From the NCBI RefSeq assembly GCF_030161575.1, contig NZ_BSUL01000001.1:2771809-2835808 (forward strand): 64,000 bases of DNA, in the 5' to 3' direction. This stretch comes from Arenivirga flava. GTDB taxonomy: Bacteria > Actinomycetota > Actinomycetes > Actinomycetales > Microbacteriaceae. Under the pieces are notes generated by a model. The model saw only the letters and a program-made list of their open reading frames with translations. It was not told where the DNA came from and ran no database searches. A program made the position numbers and the translations under genes. This document shows, piece after piece, positions 52,392 to 60,854 of this stretch; positions within the stretch are counted from its first letter, which is position 1, and the number at the start of each line of letters is the position of its first letter.

Positions 52392-53513
52392 TCAAGCCGC
52401 CCGATCGAACCCCATCGCGTACGCCTTCGCGAGCACCCCGCCCGCCGGCGACCGCAGCACGCCGCCGAGCACCGCGCGCCGCCACGCATCCGCCGTCTGC
52501 CCGAGCGGACGCCCCAGCGCCGTGTTCATCGTCGCGAGCCGTGCGGCCGTGCGGGCGGAGGTGATCCGGTCCCGCTCCCAGCGCGCCAGCTCCGCATCCG
52601 GTCGCCGTCCGCTGCGCAGCCAGGCGGCGACGACCGGCGCGAGGGTGGCCGCGTCGAGCAGCCCCAGGTTCATGCCCTGCCCGCCGATCGGGCTCACCTC
52701 GTGCGCGGTGTCGCCGATGACGATGACGCCGCCGCGCACCAGCGAGGGCGCGACGACCCTGCGCACCCGGAACGCGGTGGCGAGCTCGAGGCCGGCCGCC
52801 GCGGTCCGCTCGCCGCGCTGGTCGAGCGCGACCCGCATCCGCTCGGTGCGTGCGTCGGGGGCGTCGTCGGTGGGCGAGGCGTCCCAGGCGACGAAGCGGC
52901 GCCGACCGTCGGGCAGCGGGAACGACTCGAGCACGCCGCCGCCGTCGAGGTGCACGACGGCCACCGGCCCGCCCGGCGCGGCGAGGTCGGCCATGAGGTA
53001 CTGGTCGGGGTAGCGGCGCACGCGCAGCGCGCCCGGACGGTAGACGAGGTCGCGCGCCCGGGTGCCGGCGGCGACGATCGCCACGCGGGCGAGCAGGGCC
53101 TCGCCGTCGGTCTCGACGCGCACCCGGTCGCCGTCGTTCCGCACCGAGGTCACGGCGACGCTGCGGCGCACCTCCGGGGCGTCGGCCGCGAGCGCCGCCT
53201 CGGTGGCCGACTGCGGCAGCGTCGCGACGAACGGGAACCGGGTCGGCAGCCGGTCGAAGCGCACGGTACCGAGCAGCCGCCCGCCCGAGCGCGCCTCACC
53301 GCGGTCCACTCGCAGCGCCCCGTCGAGCAGCCGCTCGGTCAGGCCGGAGGACTCCAGCGCCGCGAGCACCGGGGCGTGGATGCCGATGGCCCGCGACCCC
53401 GGCGCGGCCTCGGCCCGCCGCTCCAGCACGACCACGTCGAGGCCGGCGCGGTGCAGGCGGCCGGCCGCGAGCATCCCGACCGGCCCGCCGCCGATCACGA
53501 TGACGTCATGCAC
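52392..53513 (-). CDS. FAD-dependent monooxygenase (PHBH-like)
   Basis: 373 residues. FAD motif VIVIGGGPVGMLAAGRLHRAGLDVVVLERR at the N-terminus, GSRAIGIHAPVLAALESSGL, and GD motif VIGDTAHEVSPIGGQGMNLGLLDA near residue 270. Aromatic hydroxylase or tailoring oxidase. Overlaps the methyltransferase gene by eight bases, so it is translated with it. Likely modifies the PKS-derived ring. Confidence 0.9.
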   Translation of the reverse strand: MHDVIVIGGGPVGMLAAGRLHRAGLDVVVLERRAEAAPGSRAIGIHAPVLAALESSGLTERLLDGALRVDRGEARSGGRLLGTVRFDRLPTRFPFVATLPQSATEAALAADAPEVRRSVAVTSVRNDGDRVRVETDGEALLARVAIVAAGTRARDLVYRPGALRVRRYPDQYLMADLAAPGGPVAVVHLDGGGVLESFPLPDGRRRFVAWDASPTDDAPDARTERMRVALDQRGERTAAAGLELATAFRVRRVVAPSLVRGGVIVIGDTAHEVSPIGGQGMNLGLLDAATLAPVVAAWLRSGRRPDAELARWERDRITSARTAARLATMNTALGRPLGQTADAWRRAVLGGVLRSPAGGVLAKAYAMGFDRAA

Positions 53514-54201
53514 GTCCCGCTCCCGTCGCGAGCACGCGGAACGGCGCAGGTCGATCCACGCGCCACGCGTCGCCGAGCGCCGCCGCGAGCTCGTCGACGC
53601 GGTAGCTGCGGCGGATGGAGCGCAGCCCGTCCGTGTGCAGGAACGTGCCCGGCGCGAGCGGCAGCACCCCGGCGGCGTAGAGCCCGTAGGCGAGCCGGCC
53701 GCGCTCGATGTCGGCGTGCAGCACGGAGCCGGTCGCGAGGTCGAGGGAGTCGCGGGCGAAGCCGGCGAGCGCCTCGGGGGAGAGGTGGTGCAGCACGTGG
53801 TTGGAGACGACGGCGTCGAAGCGCTCGCCGGCCGCGAGCAGCGCGGTCGAGTCGGATTGCACGAAGCGGATGCGCGGGGACGCCGGCCGCCGCAGCGCCG
53901 CCTCGTGCGCGCGCGGGTCGGGGTCGGCGCCGGTCCACTGCACGTCGAGCCCGTCCCGCGTGGCGAGCCGGTCGAGCCGCACGAGCAGGTCGCCGCCGCC
54001 GCTGCCGAGGTCGAGCACCCGCGCCGGCCGGCCGAGGCCGCGCAGCAGCGGTGCGAGCCGCGCGCGGTAGACGGTGCCCCACCCTGAGACGAGGCGGTTG
54101 ACCGCGCCGAAGCGCCGGTAGGTCGCCGCGAGGCGCACCGGGTCGCAGGCCGGGTCGTCCATGATCTCGGTCAGGCCGACCGCGCGCTCCCGCAGCGTCA
54201 T
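53506..54201 (-). CDS. Class I SAM-dependent methyltransferase
   Basis: 231 residues. SAM motif I VLDLGSGGGDLLVRLDRLA near residue 62, acidic motif WTGADPDPRAHEAAL, and motif post-II FDAVVSNHVLHHL. Typical small-molecule methyltransferase; FLHTDGLRSIRRSYRVDELAAAL at the C-terminus. Starts 7 nt after the PKS stop. Expected to methylate the polyketide (O or C). Confidence 0.88.
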   Translation of the reverse strand: MTLRERAVGLTEIMDDPACDPVRLAATYRRFGAVNRLVSGWGTVYRARLAPLLRGLGRPARVLDLGSGGGDLLVRLDRLATRDGLDVQWTGADPDPRAHEAALRRPASPRIRFVQSDSTALLAAGERFDAVVSNHVLHHLSPEALAGFARDSLDLATGSVLHADIERGRLAYGLYAAGVLPLAPGTFLHTDGLRSIRRSYRVDELAAALGDAWRVDRPAPFRVLATGAGRA

Positions 54202-54208
54202 CGCAGCG

Positions 54209-55351
54209 TCATCGCAGCGCGGAGCCGGCGAGCTCGCGCGACGGCGCGACGGCGCCCGCGGCGGTGCGCACCGTCATCCGCGCCGCCTCGACCGTCAGGC
54301 CGGGGCCGAAGGCGAGCACGGCGAGGCGTTCGCCGTCCGGGTGCTCGGCCTCGAGCATCCGCTGCAGCACGAACAGGATCGTGGCGCTCGACATGTTGCC
54401 GAACTCGCGCAGCACGGCCCGCGAGTCGGCGAGCGCGTCGGGGTCGAGGCCGAGGCCGTGCTCGACGCGGTCGAGCACGCTGCGTCCGCCCGGATGCACG
54501 GCCCAGGCGTCCACGGCCGCCACCCCGCCGAACAGGTCGACGGCGACGGCCTCGATGGTGCGACCGACGATGCGCGGCACCTCCGCGGTGAGGGTCATCT
54601 CGAAGCCCTCGTCGCCGATGACCCACACCATGTCGTGCTCGCCCTCGTCGGCCAGCCGCGTGCCGAAGCCCTCGAGGTCGAGCCGCGCGCCGTGCTGCCG
54701 AGCGGGGTCGGCACTGACGACCGCCGCCGCGGCCCCGTCGGCGAAGATCGAGGCGGCGACGATCTGCTCGGGGTCATCGGAGCTGCGGATGTGCAGCGAG
54801 CACAGCTCCGCGCACACGACGAGCACGACGGCCTCGGGCTGCGCGGTGGCGATGCGGTGCGCGGCGCGCAGCCCCGGGATCGCGGCCGCGCATCCGACGA
54901 AGCCCAGGTGGTAGCGCTCGGTCGCGGGCGAGAGGCCGAGGTCGCGCACGAGCCGGTAGTCGGGGCCCGGCGCGAACATGCCGGTGCACGAGACGGTGAT
55001 GAGGTGGGTGACCTCGTCGGGCGCGGTGCTCGATCGTCTCAGCGCATCCCGCGCGGCGGCCTCGAACAGCGCCGGAGCCACGCGGCGGTACTCGTCGTTG
55101 CGCTCGCCGGTCGATGGCACCCGCAGCCCCGGCCCGCCGTCGTCGAGCCCGAGCCCGGAGGACGCGCCGCCGCCGAGCTCCCCGAGCACGCTGTAGCGGG
55201 TGTCGATCGAGGCCGCATCGAAGGCGGCGCCGAGCAGCCGCTGCGCGCGCCGATCGATGCCGGGCTGGGCGGCGAGCAGATCGCGAACGTCGTCCTGGCG
55301 CAGTCGGGTGGCGGGTACGGCCGTGCCGATCCCCAGGATGCTCGAGGTCAT
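54209..55351 (-). CDS. Type III polyketide synthase (chalcone/stilbene synthase family)
   Basis: 380 residues. The triad is visible: Cys in GFVGCAAAIPGLRAA near 153, His in AWAVHPGGRSVLDRVEHGL near 285, Asn in FGNMSSATILFVL near 318. Also ITVSCTGMFAPGPDYRLVRDLGL. Condenses acyl-CoA starters with malonyl-CoA to give resorcinol or pyrone rings. First gene of a leftward set with a methyltransferase and FAD monooxygenase. TACGGT lies 5 nt before the ATG. Confidence 0.95.
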   Translation of the reverse strand: MTSSILGIGTAVPATRLRQDDVRDLLAAQPGIDRRAQRLLGAAFDAASIDTRYSVLGELGGGASSGLGLDDGGPGLRVPSTGERNDEYRRVAPALFEAAARDALRRSSTAPDEVTHLITVSCTGMFAPGPDYRLVRDLGLSPATERYHLGFVGCAAAIPGLRAAHRIATAQPEAVVLVVCAELCSLHIRSSDDPEQIVAASIFADGAAAAVVSADPARQHGARLDLEGFGTRLADEGEHDMVWVIGDEGFEMTLTAEVPRIVGRTIEAVAVDLFGGVAAVDAWAVHPGGRSVLDRVEHGLGLDPDALADSRAVLREFGNMSSATILFVLQRMLEAEHPDGERLAVLAFGPGLTVEAARMTVRTAAGAVAPSRELAGSALR

Positions 55352-55476
55352 GCTTCACCGTAGTTGCGCGGGCCGGGGGTTCGCAGTGAGCGGGGGCCTG
55401 GCGTCCAGGTGGGGTGTCCGGCGAGCGTGCTCGGTTCTCACCTCCCAGGCTCGACTCACCCGACGTCTCTGCCGCT

Positions 55477-55531
55477 GCGGTGCGAGTCGTGGTGAGCTGA
55501 GCAGATCACTGCGCACCAGAACTCGCACCGC
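55477..55531. repeat. Intergenic palindrome with GCGGTGCGAGT arms
   Basis: Perfect 11-bp arms GCGGTGCGAGT and ACTCGCACCGC, 33 nt apart. Between the type III PKS start and the ParD promoter. Confidence 0.6.
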
Positions 55532-55562
55532 TGAGGGGTGGTCCAAGAGGACTATGGATGCC

Positions 55563-55591
55563 ATGACAATCTTTGCCAAGCAGCGTACGAT
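55563..55591 (+). promoter_or_regulatory. ParDE promoter, leaderless type
   Basis: -35 ATGACA and -10 TACGAT with 17-nt spacing; transcription would begin at about the ATG (55598), so there is no leader and no Shine-Dalgarno sequence. Confidence 0.65.
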
Positions 55592-55597
55592 CACCGC

Positions 55598-55837
55598 ATG
55601 GCGACGATGAACGTGTCGCTGCCCGATTCCCTCAAGGACTTCGTCGAGGAGCAGGTCGGCCAGCGCGGCTACGGCACCAGCAGCGAGTTCGTGCGCGAGC
55701 TCATCCGCACGGAGCAGGCGCGCTCGCAACTGCGCGCGCTGATCACCGACGGGCTGGCTTCAGGCGAGGGGGAGCCATTCGATAGCGCCTACTTCGACCG
55801 ACTCCGTCAGCGCGTCCGCGGCTCGTCCGAGGGATGA
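55598..55837 (+). CDS. ParD-like antitoxin
   Basis: 79 residues. MATMNVSLPDSLKDFVEEQVGQRGYGTSSEFVRELIRTEQAR is the CopG/ParD ribbon-helix-helix start; the acidic tail binds the toxin. TACGAT 6 nt before the ATG. Overlaps ParE by four bases. Confidence 0.9.
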   Translation: MATMNVSLPDSLKDFVEEQVGQRGYGTSSEFVRELIRTEQARSQLRALITDGLASGEGEPFDSAYFDRLRQRVRGSSEG

Positions 55838-56154
55838 GCCGGCGGGTCGTCCCCACCGCGCGAGCGAGAGAGGACGTCGAGCGCGCTATCAATCACTACG
55901 CCAGCGAAGGAGCTGATCTCGCGGCGCTGGGCTTCATCGATGCCCTCGCCGACGCGCACGCGCTGCTCGCCGACCACCCGTCGATCGGCTCGACCCGGCT
56001 GACCGCCGAGGTCGGGCTGCCCGAGTTCCGAACGCTGCCGCTGCAGCGCTACCCCTACCTGCTGGTGACTGCGGACGAAGCGGATGCGGTGCGCATCATC
56101 CGCGTGCTGCACACGAGCCGCGACATCCCGGCCGAGTTGCGTGCAAGAAGCTGA
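55834..56154 (+). CDS. ParE-like toxin (RelE/ParE superfamily)
   Basis: 106 residues. SRRVVPTARAREDVERAINHYASEGADLAALGFIDALADAHALLADHPSIGSTRL and the C-terminal strand AVRIIRVLHTSRDIPAEL match ParE. ParE toxins act on DNA gyrase. Followed by the bidirectional hairpin at 56167. Confidence 0.9.
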   Translation: MSRRVVPTARAREDVERAINHYASEGADLAALGFIDALADAHALLADHPSIGSTRLTAEVGLPEFRTLPLQRYPYLLVTADEADAVRIIRVLHTSRDIPAELRARS

Positions 56155-56166
56155 GAGTCGCAGTCG

Positions 56167-56184
56167 GCCCTCCGGCAGGAGGGC
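56167..56184. terminator. Bidirectional stem-loop between ParE and lipoprotein gene
   Basis: GCCCTCC-GGCA-GGAGGGC, perfect 7-bp stem in the 38-nt convergent gap. Short, no T tract; plausible terminator for both genes. Confidence 0.55.
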
Positions 56185-56192
56185 TGCGCGGG

Positions 56193-56780
56193 TCAGAACA
56201 CGATGTCGTTTGACGTGCCCGTGGGCTCTCCGCACAAATCGCTGTCCTCACCGTCGACGCTGAGCGCCGCATACCAGCTGATGCCGTCCTGGTAGTTCTG
56301 CAGGTCGGCGATCGGGAACCTCATGCTGACCGTCCCGTCGGCGAAAACGTAGCCGTTGTCGAGATTTTCCTGAGACGCGGACTCGTTATCAAATGCGTAG
56401 ATCGCCGATGTTCCGTTCATGAACTTGGCGCCCAAGATGTAGCCGCCGTAGCCGTCCAGGCCGTAGGAGATGATCTGGAATGTGCTCGACGGCAGGTCGC
56501 TCTCGCTCAATGGACTCGCGAGTTCGAAGACGACGTGCAAGAGCGTTCCATCGTTCCTCATCGAGACCGTCTTCAGATCGGCATCCTGAAGAACGCTGTC
56601 GCCGATCTCGTCGGAGCAGGTCGACTCGAAACTCGGCAACGTCGATTGCACGGGCTCCCGAGCGGTCGTGGATGGGGTGGACTGTGGTCCGTCCGATGCA
56701 TCGTCGCCGCTGCATCCTGTCATCGTCAGCAGCCCGCTCAGCAGAGCGGTACAGGCCACTACCCGAAACCGAACACGCAT
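56193..56780 (-). CDS. Hypothetical lipoprotein
   Basis: 195 residues. Signal peptide with lipobox LLTMTGC, a Thr/Ser/Pro linker, then a beta-rich domain with CSDEIGDSVLQDADLKTV and YAALSVDGEDSDLCGE (likely disulfide). No family recognised. Base composition is visibly less GC-rich than the neighbours, suggesting recent acquisition. ATG 56780 taken; an in-frame upstream extension is possible. Confidence 0.68.
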   Translation of the reverse strand: MRVRFRVVACTALLSGLLTMTGCSGDDASDGPQSTPSTTAREPVQSTLPSFESTCSDEIGDSVLQDADLKTVSMRNDGTLLHVVFELASPLSESDLPSSTFQIISYGLDGYGGYILGAKFMNGTSAIYAFDNESASQENLDNGYVFADGTVSMRFPIADLQNYQDGISWYAALSVDGEDSDLCGEPTGTSNDIVF

Positions 56781-56784
56781 CGGA

Positions 56785-57882
56785 TCAGGCGAGATATCCG
56801 GCGATCGCCCCACGGATCGCATCCGCGTGCGCGTAGATCTCATCGAGCGAGTCGATCGGGTGCCTGGTCTCGACCTTCTCCGCGTCGAAGACGCCGAGGT
56901 ACTTCTGCTTCTTGCCGTTGAAGTGCAGGCGTGCGATCGGCTTGCGGTTGTTGTCGTCGAGCAGCACGGCGAAGTACGACTTCGAGTCCCGGTGCACGAC
57001 GCGCTGCGGCTTGACCTCGCTGCAGGCGATGGCCTTGACGATCTGGTAGCCCTCGAGTTCCTCGAGCGTGGTCTCGATCTCCGTGTCGCGATCGAGGTCG
57101 GCCTGCGCGGCTGGCTGGCTGGTGACGGCCTCCTCTGCTGCGGCGGTGGGCGTGACCGGGATGGCGCTCGTGCCGAGCGCGGTCTTGAGCCGGTCGTTCA
57201 CCTGCTCGGTGAGGAACTGCTTCGACGCCTTCGCCACGAGCGAGGTGAACTGCTCACGCACCTTCTGCGTGTACGAGCCCTCGTAGACGCGGGTCGCGAA
57301 GAACTTGATCCAGTCGTCGCTGGGCTCGCGGAACTGCGCCGCGATCGCGCGCTTGAGCGCGCCGACGTACTTGAGCTCTTCGGCCGCATTGACGATCGAG
57401 TCGAGGTCGAAGACGTCCTTCGAGAGCTTGAGCAGCTCGGGCAGCAGTGTCTCGTCGATGTCGCCGAGGTCGAGCACGAGGAACGGCTTCTCGTCCATGC
57501 GGTTCGGCGCGTCGAGATCGGTGTAGAAGTGGTAGACCTCGCCGTTGGTGAGCACCGCGATGCGGGCGTTGGTGACGGCGAAGTAGCGGAACAGCTGCGA
57601 TGCGTGCTCGATGCGCAGCGGCTCGGTCGACTTCTTGCACTCGATGAGGATCTGCACCTCGCCATCCCGCAGGATCGCGTAGTCGATCTTCTCGCCCTTC
57701 TTGACACCGACGTCGGCCGTGAACTCCGGCACGACCTCGAGCGGATTGAAGACGTCGTAGCCGAGGATCGTCGAGATGAACGGCATCACGAATGCGTTCT
57801 TCGTCGCTTCCTCGGTCTGAATGGCCTCGCGCTGGTTCTCAACCTTGAGCGCGAGCGCGGCCAGGCGCTCTGCGAATTCCAT
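56785..57882 (-). CDS. HSDR_N-type restriction endonuclease-like protein, stand-alone
   Basis: 365 residues. N-terminal domain resembles the type I restriction R-subunit N-terminus: EEATKNAFVMPFISTILGYDVFNPLEVVPEFTADVGVKKGEKIDYAI then QILIECKKSTEPL, i.e. a PD-(D/E)xK nuclease core (Asp in KIDYAI, Glu-x-Lys in IECKK). No helicase motifs follow; the C-terminus is an unassigned domain ending in IYAHADAIRGAIAGYLA. No hsdM or hsdS is nearby. Possible defence or DNA-processing nuclease; unproven. Confidence 0.82.
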   Translation of the reverse strand: MEFAERLAALALKVENQREAIQTEEATKNAFVMPFISTILGYDVFNPLEVVPEFTADVGVKKGEKIDYAILRDGEVQILIECKKSTEPLRIEHASQLFRYFAVTNARIAVLTNGEVYHFYTDLDAPNRMDEKPFLVLDLGDIDETLLPELLKLSKDVFDLDSIVNAAEELKYVGALKRAIAAQFREPSDDWIKFFATRVYEGSYTQKVREQFTSLVAKASKQFLTEQVNDRLKTALGTSAIPVTPTAAAEEAVTSQPAAQADLDRDTEIETTLEELEGYQIVKAIACSEVKPQRVVHRDSKSYFAVLLDDNNRKPIARLHFNGKKQKYLGVFDAEKVETRHPIDSLDEIYAHADAIRGAIAGYLA

Positions 57883-58025
57883 CGGGTACCCCTCCTGCGT
57901 GGATCGCGGTGACGATATGTCGGATTCGCGTTCCGGAGAAGAGTGGGAGCACCCAAGTGCCTCGTTCTGGGTGCAGCTGACCCTCGGTCTTTGTCCGCAG
58001 GGCGCGGTGAGGCCCCTCGAGGCTC

Positions 58026-59249
58026 CTACACCGACCGCCGCCCGGCCCGCTCCGCGAACGCGTCGATCGCGGCGAGCACCTCGTCGCTGCGCCAGAACGG
58101 TCCGAGCCCGTGCTCGTTCTTCGACTTCGCGATGCCGGCCTCCACGAGCGCCTTGAGTGGCGGATAGACATTCGGCTGCCGCACACCGATCTCCGCGGCA
58201 GCCGCGGCGCTGTTCAGCACCGGGCGACGCGCCAGCACGTCGAGCAGCTTCCACGCGTTCGACGACCGACGGACGGTGAGCCGGTCGTCCCAGCTGGAGC
58301 GGATGGCGTCGATCTCCTCCACGAGCTGCCGCGCGTTGCGCACCGCTCGCAGTGACGCAGCGGCGAAGGCGCGGATGATCGGGGCGATGTCACCCTCGCG
58401 ATAGGCGTCCAGCGCGCGGTGGTACCCCTCGACGTCGGCGAGCAACCCAGCCGATACCGGGATCGCCACGTTGCGGGTCACCCCTCGGCGCCGGAGCATC
58501 GACTGCGCGAGGGCCCTGCCCGTGCGGCCGTTGCCGTCGCTGAACGGATGGATCGTCTCGAACTGGGCGTGCGCGACCGCCACCGAGACCAGTGGAGGGA
58601 TGGACGGAGCGCCCGCGAAGCGCACCAGATCAGCGATCAGGTCGTCGATGTGCTCGTGAGCCGGCGCCACGTAGCTCGCTCCGACGGGTGAATCGGACCT
58701 CGTCCCGATCCACACCGGTTCGTCCCGCCACCGCCCCGGGGTGTGACGTGGTTGACGCTCCATGAGCACCGCGTGCATCCGCTGGATCGAGCGTGCGGAG
58801 GGATCGTCGGCCAGGTCGATGGCGGCCTGCATCGCGCGCGTGTTCGCCGCGATCTCGTCGGCGTTGCGGCTGGTGCCGCCGCCCAGCTCGGCGCTGAAGA
58901 TCGCGCGCGCCGACGCGGTGAGGTTCTCGATCTGCGACGACGATGCCGCCTCGCTGCGCAGCAGCACGGGCGCGAACGCCGCAACCCTGCCGCCCAGCTC
59001 CGCATCGAAGCGGGTGAGCTCGCGCTCGGCTTCATCCGCAGCCTCGAGGGTGGTGGCGTCAGGTTCGGGGGAGAGGCCGGCGATGTGCGAAACGACGGCT
59101 TCGTCGTAGCTGCCCCCGGTGGCCGAGCTCTCTGCGCCGACCCCCAACGAGCGCTCGCCGCCGGCACCCATCGACGCCGCCGGAGCTCGATGGCGGGCCA
59201 CGTCGAAGTCATAACGCCCTCCGCCCAGATTATGAATAAGGCTATTCAC
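58026..59249 (-). CDS. Fic-domain adenylyltransferase with inhibitory helix
   Basis: About 407 residues. Fic motif HPFSDGNGRTGR near residue 236 (catalytic His). An N-terminal inhibitory motif SSQIEN (SxxxEN) near residue 106 is typical of class II Fic, with the glutamate blocking ATP until relieved. A C-terminal winged-helix-like region (NSAAAAAEIGVRQPNVYPPLKALVEAGI) follows. Transfers AMP to a protein target, unknown here. GTG start at 59249 is inside an AT-rich palindrome; leaderless or a later start possible. Confidence 0.88.
   Translation of the reverse strand: MNSLIHNLGGGRYDFDVARHRAPAASMGAGGERSLGVGAESSATGGSYDEAVVSHIAGLSPEPDATTLEAADEAERELTRFDAELGGRVAAFAPVLLRSEAASSSQIENLTASARAIFSAELGGGTSRNADEIAANTRAMQAAIDLADDPSARSIQRMHAVLMERQPRHTPGRWRDEPVWIGTRSDSPVGASYVAPAHEHIDDLIADLVRFAGAPSIPPLVSVAVAHAQFETIHPFSDGNGRTGRALAQSMLRRRGVTRNVAIPVSAGLLADVEGYHRALDAYREGDIAPIIRAFAAASLRAVRNARQLVEEIDAIRSSWDDRLTVRRSSNAWKLLDVLARRPVLNSAAAAAEIGVRQPNVYPPLKALVEAGIAKSKNEHGLGPFWRSDEVLAAIDAFAERAGRRSV
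59233..59248. promoter_or_regulatory. AT-rich inverted repeat over the Fic gene start
   Basis: TGAATA-AGGC-TATTCA, perfect 6-bp arms, within an AT-rich islet (59226-59262). Overlaps the predicted start, so binding could repress initiation; possibly autoregulation via the winged helix of Fic. Confidence 0.5.
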
Positions 59250-59427
59250 TCATAATTCTTGCGGCAGCGCTTCTGATGAACAACGGGCGCTCGACTGGTC
59301 CCTGCCGGAGCAGATGCTGGGCGGGGCCATGCACACGCTCGCATCGCTTCAACTCGTCCGGACGGTGCTCGCCCTGCGGCGGCTCTGCCGGGCGGTGGTC
59401 CAGCGCCGGTCGATCGCAGACTGGCAG

Positions 59428-59904
59428 TCAAGCCGCAGGCACCCCGATCGCCGCGACCGCCTGCTCGGGTGCGGCGCTGCGCACGACGTAGCCCTTGCCA
59501 TCCGTCGCGGTGATGCGCAGCACGGGGCCGGCGTCGAAGAGCATCGCGAAGCCGCCGCCGCTCAGCCGCCGCAGCCCGAAGCCGCCGTAGGTGGCGAGGT
59601 CGGCGTCGACGCGCTCGATGCGCGCGACCTCGTCGCGCGCCAGCCGCACGGTTACGAACGGCAGGTACCGCAGCACGATGCCGTCGGGGGAGTAGGACGA
59701 GCGGATGCGCGACAGCAGCGGCAGCAGCGCCACCGCGAGCAGCAGCAGGCCGGGCACCGCGCAGACCAGGAGCACGACGGTCCGCACCTCGCCCGCGAGC
59801 CCGAACGCGAACCAGGCCGCGGCCGCGAGCACCACGGCGAGCAGCGCGACGCCGCAGAGCCTCCAGATCGCGGGCGGACGGAAGCTTTCGTGGTGCGGGG
59901 TCAC
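59428..59904 (-). CDS. PH-domain-like membrane protein
   Basis: 158 residues from GTG 59904. Two helices (WRLCGVALLAVVLAAAAWFAFGL and VVLLVCAVPGLLLLAVALLPLL) followed by a soluble beta-rich domain (SSYSPDGIVLRYLPFVTVRLARDEVARIERVDADLATYGGFGLRRL) that resembles bacterial PH-like domains. TACCCT lies 6 nt before the GTG. Function unknown. Confidence 0.68.
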   Translation of the reverse strand: MTPHHESFRPPAIWRLCGVALLAVVLAAAAWFAFGLAGEVRTVVLLVCAVPGLLLLAVALLPLLSRIRSSYSPDGIVLRYLPFVTVRLARDEVARIERVDADLATYGGFGLRRLSGGGFAMLFDAGPVLRITATDGKGYVVRSAAPEQAVAAIGVPAA

Positions 59905-59990
59905 CGGTCGAGGGTAGCGGCAGCGGCGTGTCCGAGCGGATGCATCGCTCGGCCGACGCCGGCACCGTCGCCTCTGCATACGGTCGAACC

Positions 59991-60383
59991 ATGACCACGA
60001 CCGAGCGGACGAGTGGATGGACGCGCCCCGCGTTCTGGATCTGGACCGCCGCGGGCGTCGTCCCGATGCTCCTCGCCTGGATGTGGTTCGGCCTGTCGTT
60101 CATGGAGGAGATGACCGAGCATTGCAGAGCGCTGTCGGCGCAGACCTCGATGGAGGGATGGGGCGCCCTGCTCGGCCTGCCGCCCCTGCTGCTCGCCCAC
60201 GCGATCGGACTCCTCATCCTCGTGCCGATCGCGCTCGGCTCGTGGACGTCGAGAACTCGAGCAGTGCTCGCCGCCATGTGCGCCGTGGCGATCGCCTCGT
60301 TGCCGGGCATGCTGCTGGCGCAGTGGTTCTGGTCCGGTCAGCTCTTCGCCATGGGCGCTTCGGCGGCGTACTGCGGGCGGTGA
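59991..60383 (+). CDS. Hypothetical membrane protein, paralogue of 50997-51368
   Basis: 130 residues with four helices. RPAFWIWTAAGVVPMLLAWMWFGLSFMEEMTEHCRALS then LLAHAIGLLILVPIALGSW and VLAAMCAVAIASLPGMLLAQWFWSGQLFA. Same length, helix pattern and Cys positions as the protein at 50997. Unknown function. TACGGT 6 nt before the ATG. Confidence 0.7.
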   Translation: MTTTERTSGWTRPAFWIWTAAGVVPMLLAWMWFGLSFMEEMTEHCRALSAQTSMEGWGALLGLPPLLLAHAIGLLILVPIALGSWTSRTRAVLAAMCAVAIASLPGMLLAQWFWSGQLFAMGASAAYCGR

Positions 60384-60421
60384 GGAGCGCTGAGCGGGCG
60401 AGCATGCGGGAGTATGGCGTC

Positions 60422-60745
60422 ATGACGACTCCGTGGACCCGGCTGCTGGCTTCGAACCGGCTCTTCCGGCGTGACGGCGACGACTTCGTGTGGCCGTACG
60501 AGATCACGGTGTCGCTGCGCGAGTCCGGCCCTGTGATCGGCATCGGCGAAGGCGTGGGTCATGGTGCCGCCGGCGGCATGTTCTCGCCGCAGGAAGCTCT
60601 GGGCAGGCGCGCCCACTTCGCCAAGGCCCAGGGTGAGTGGCTGATTCCTCACATCGAGCGGATGGCTCGCGGCGAGCGCGTGACCGCGGAGGAGCTCGTC
60701 GAGCAGTTCGAGCAGATCCACGGCCGCACGCCGCCGCTCGGCTGA
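60422..60745 (+). CDS. Hypothetical protein, tandem paralogue 1
   Basis: 107 residues. LLASNRLFRRDGDDFVWPYEITVSLRESGPVIGIGEGVGHGAAGGMFSPQEAL then GEWLIPHIERMARGERVTAEELVEQFEQIHGRTP. Aligns end to end with the first ~105 residues of the next gene, so these arose by tandem duplication. Soluble, no known family. GAGTAT is 6 nt before the ATG; an in-frame ATG at 60404 is the alternative start. Confidence 0.68.
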   Translation: MTTPWTRLLASNRLFRRDGDDFVWPYEITVSLRESGPVIGIGEGVGHGAAGGMFSPQEALGRRAHFAKAQGEWLIPHIERMARGERVTAEELVEQFEQIHGRTPPLG

Positions 60746-60854
60746 GCCCAGCGACGCGCAGACGTCGGCGCTCCGCCCCGATGTCGAAGCTCCGCGGAAC
60801 ACCGGACAAGCGGATGAGGTGCCGCAGGGGACGTGCATCCGCCAGACTGGCGCG

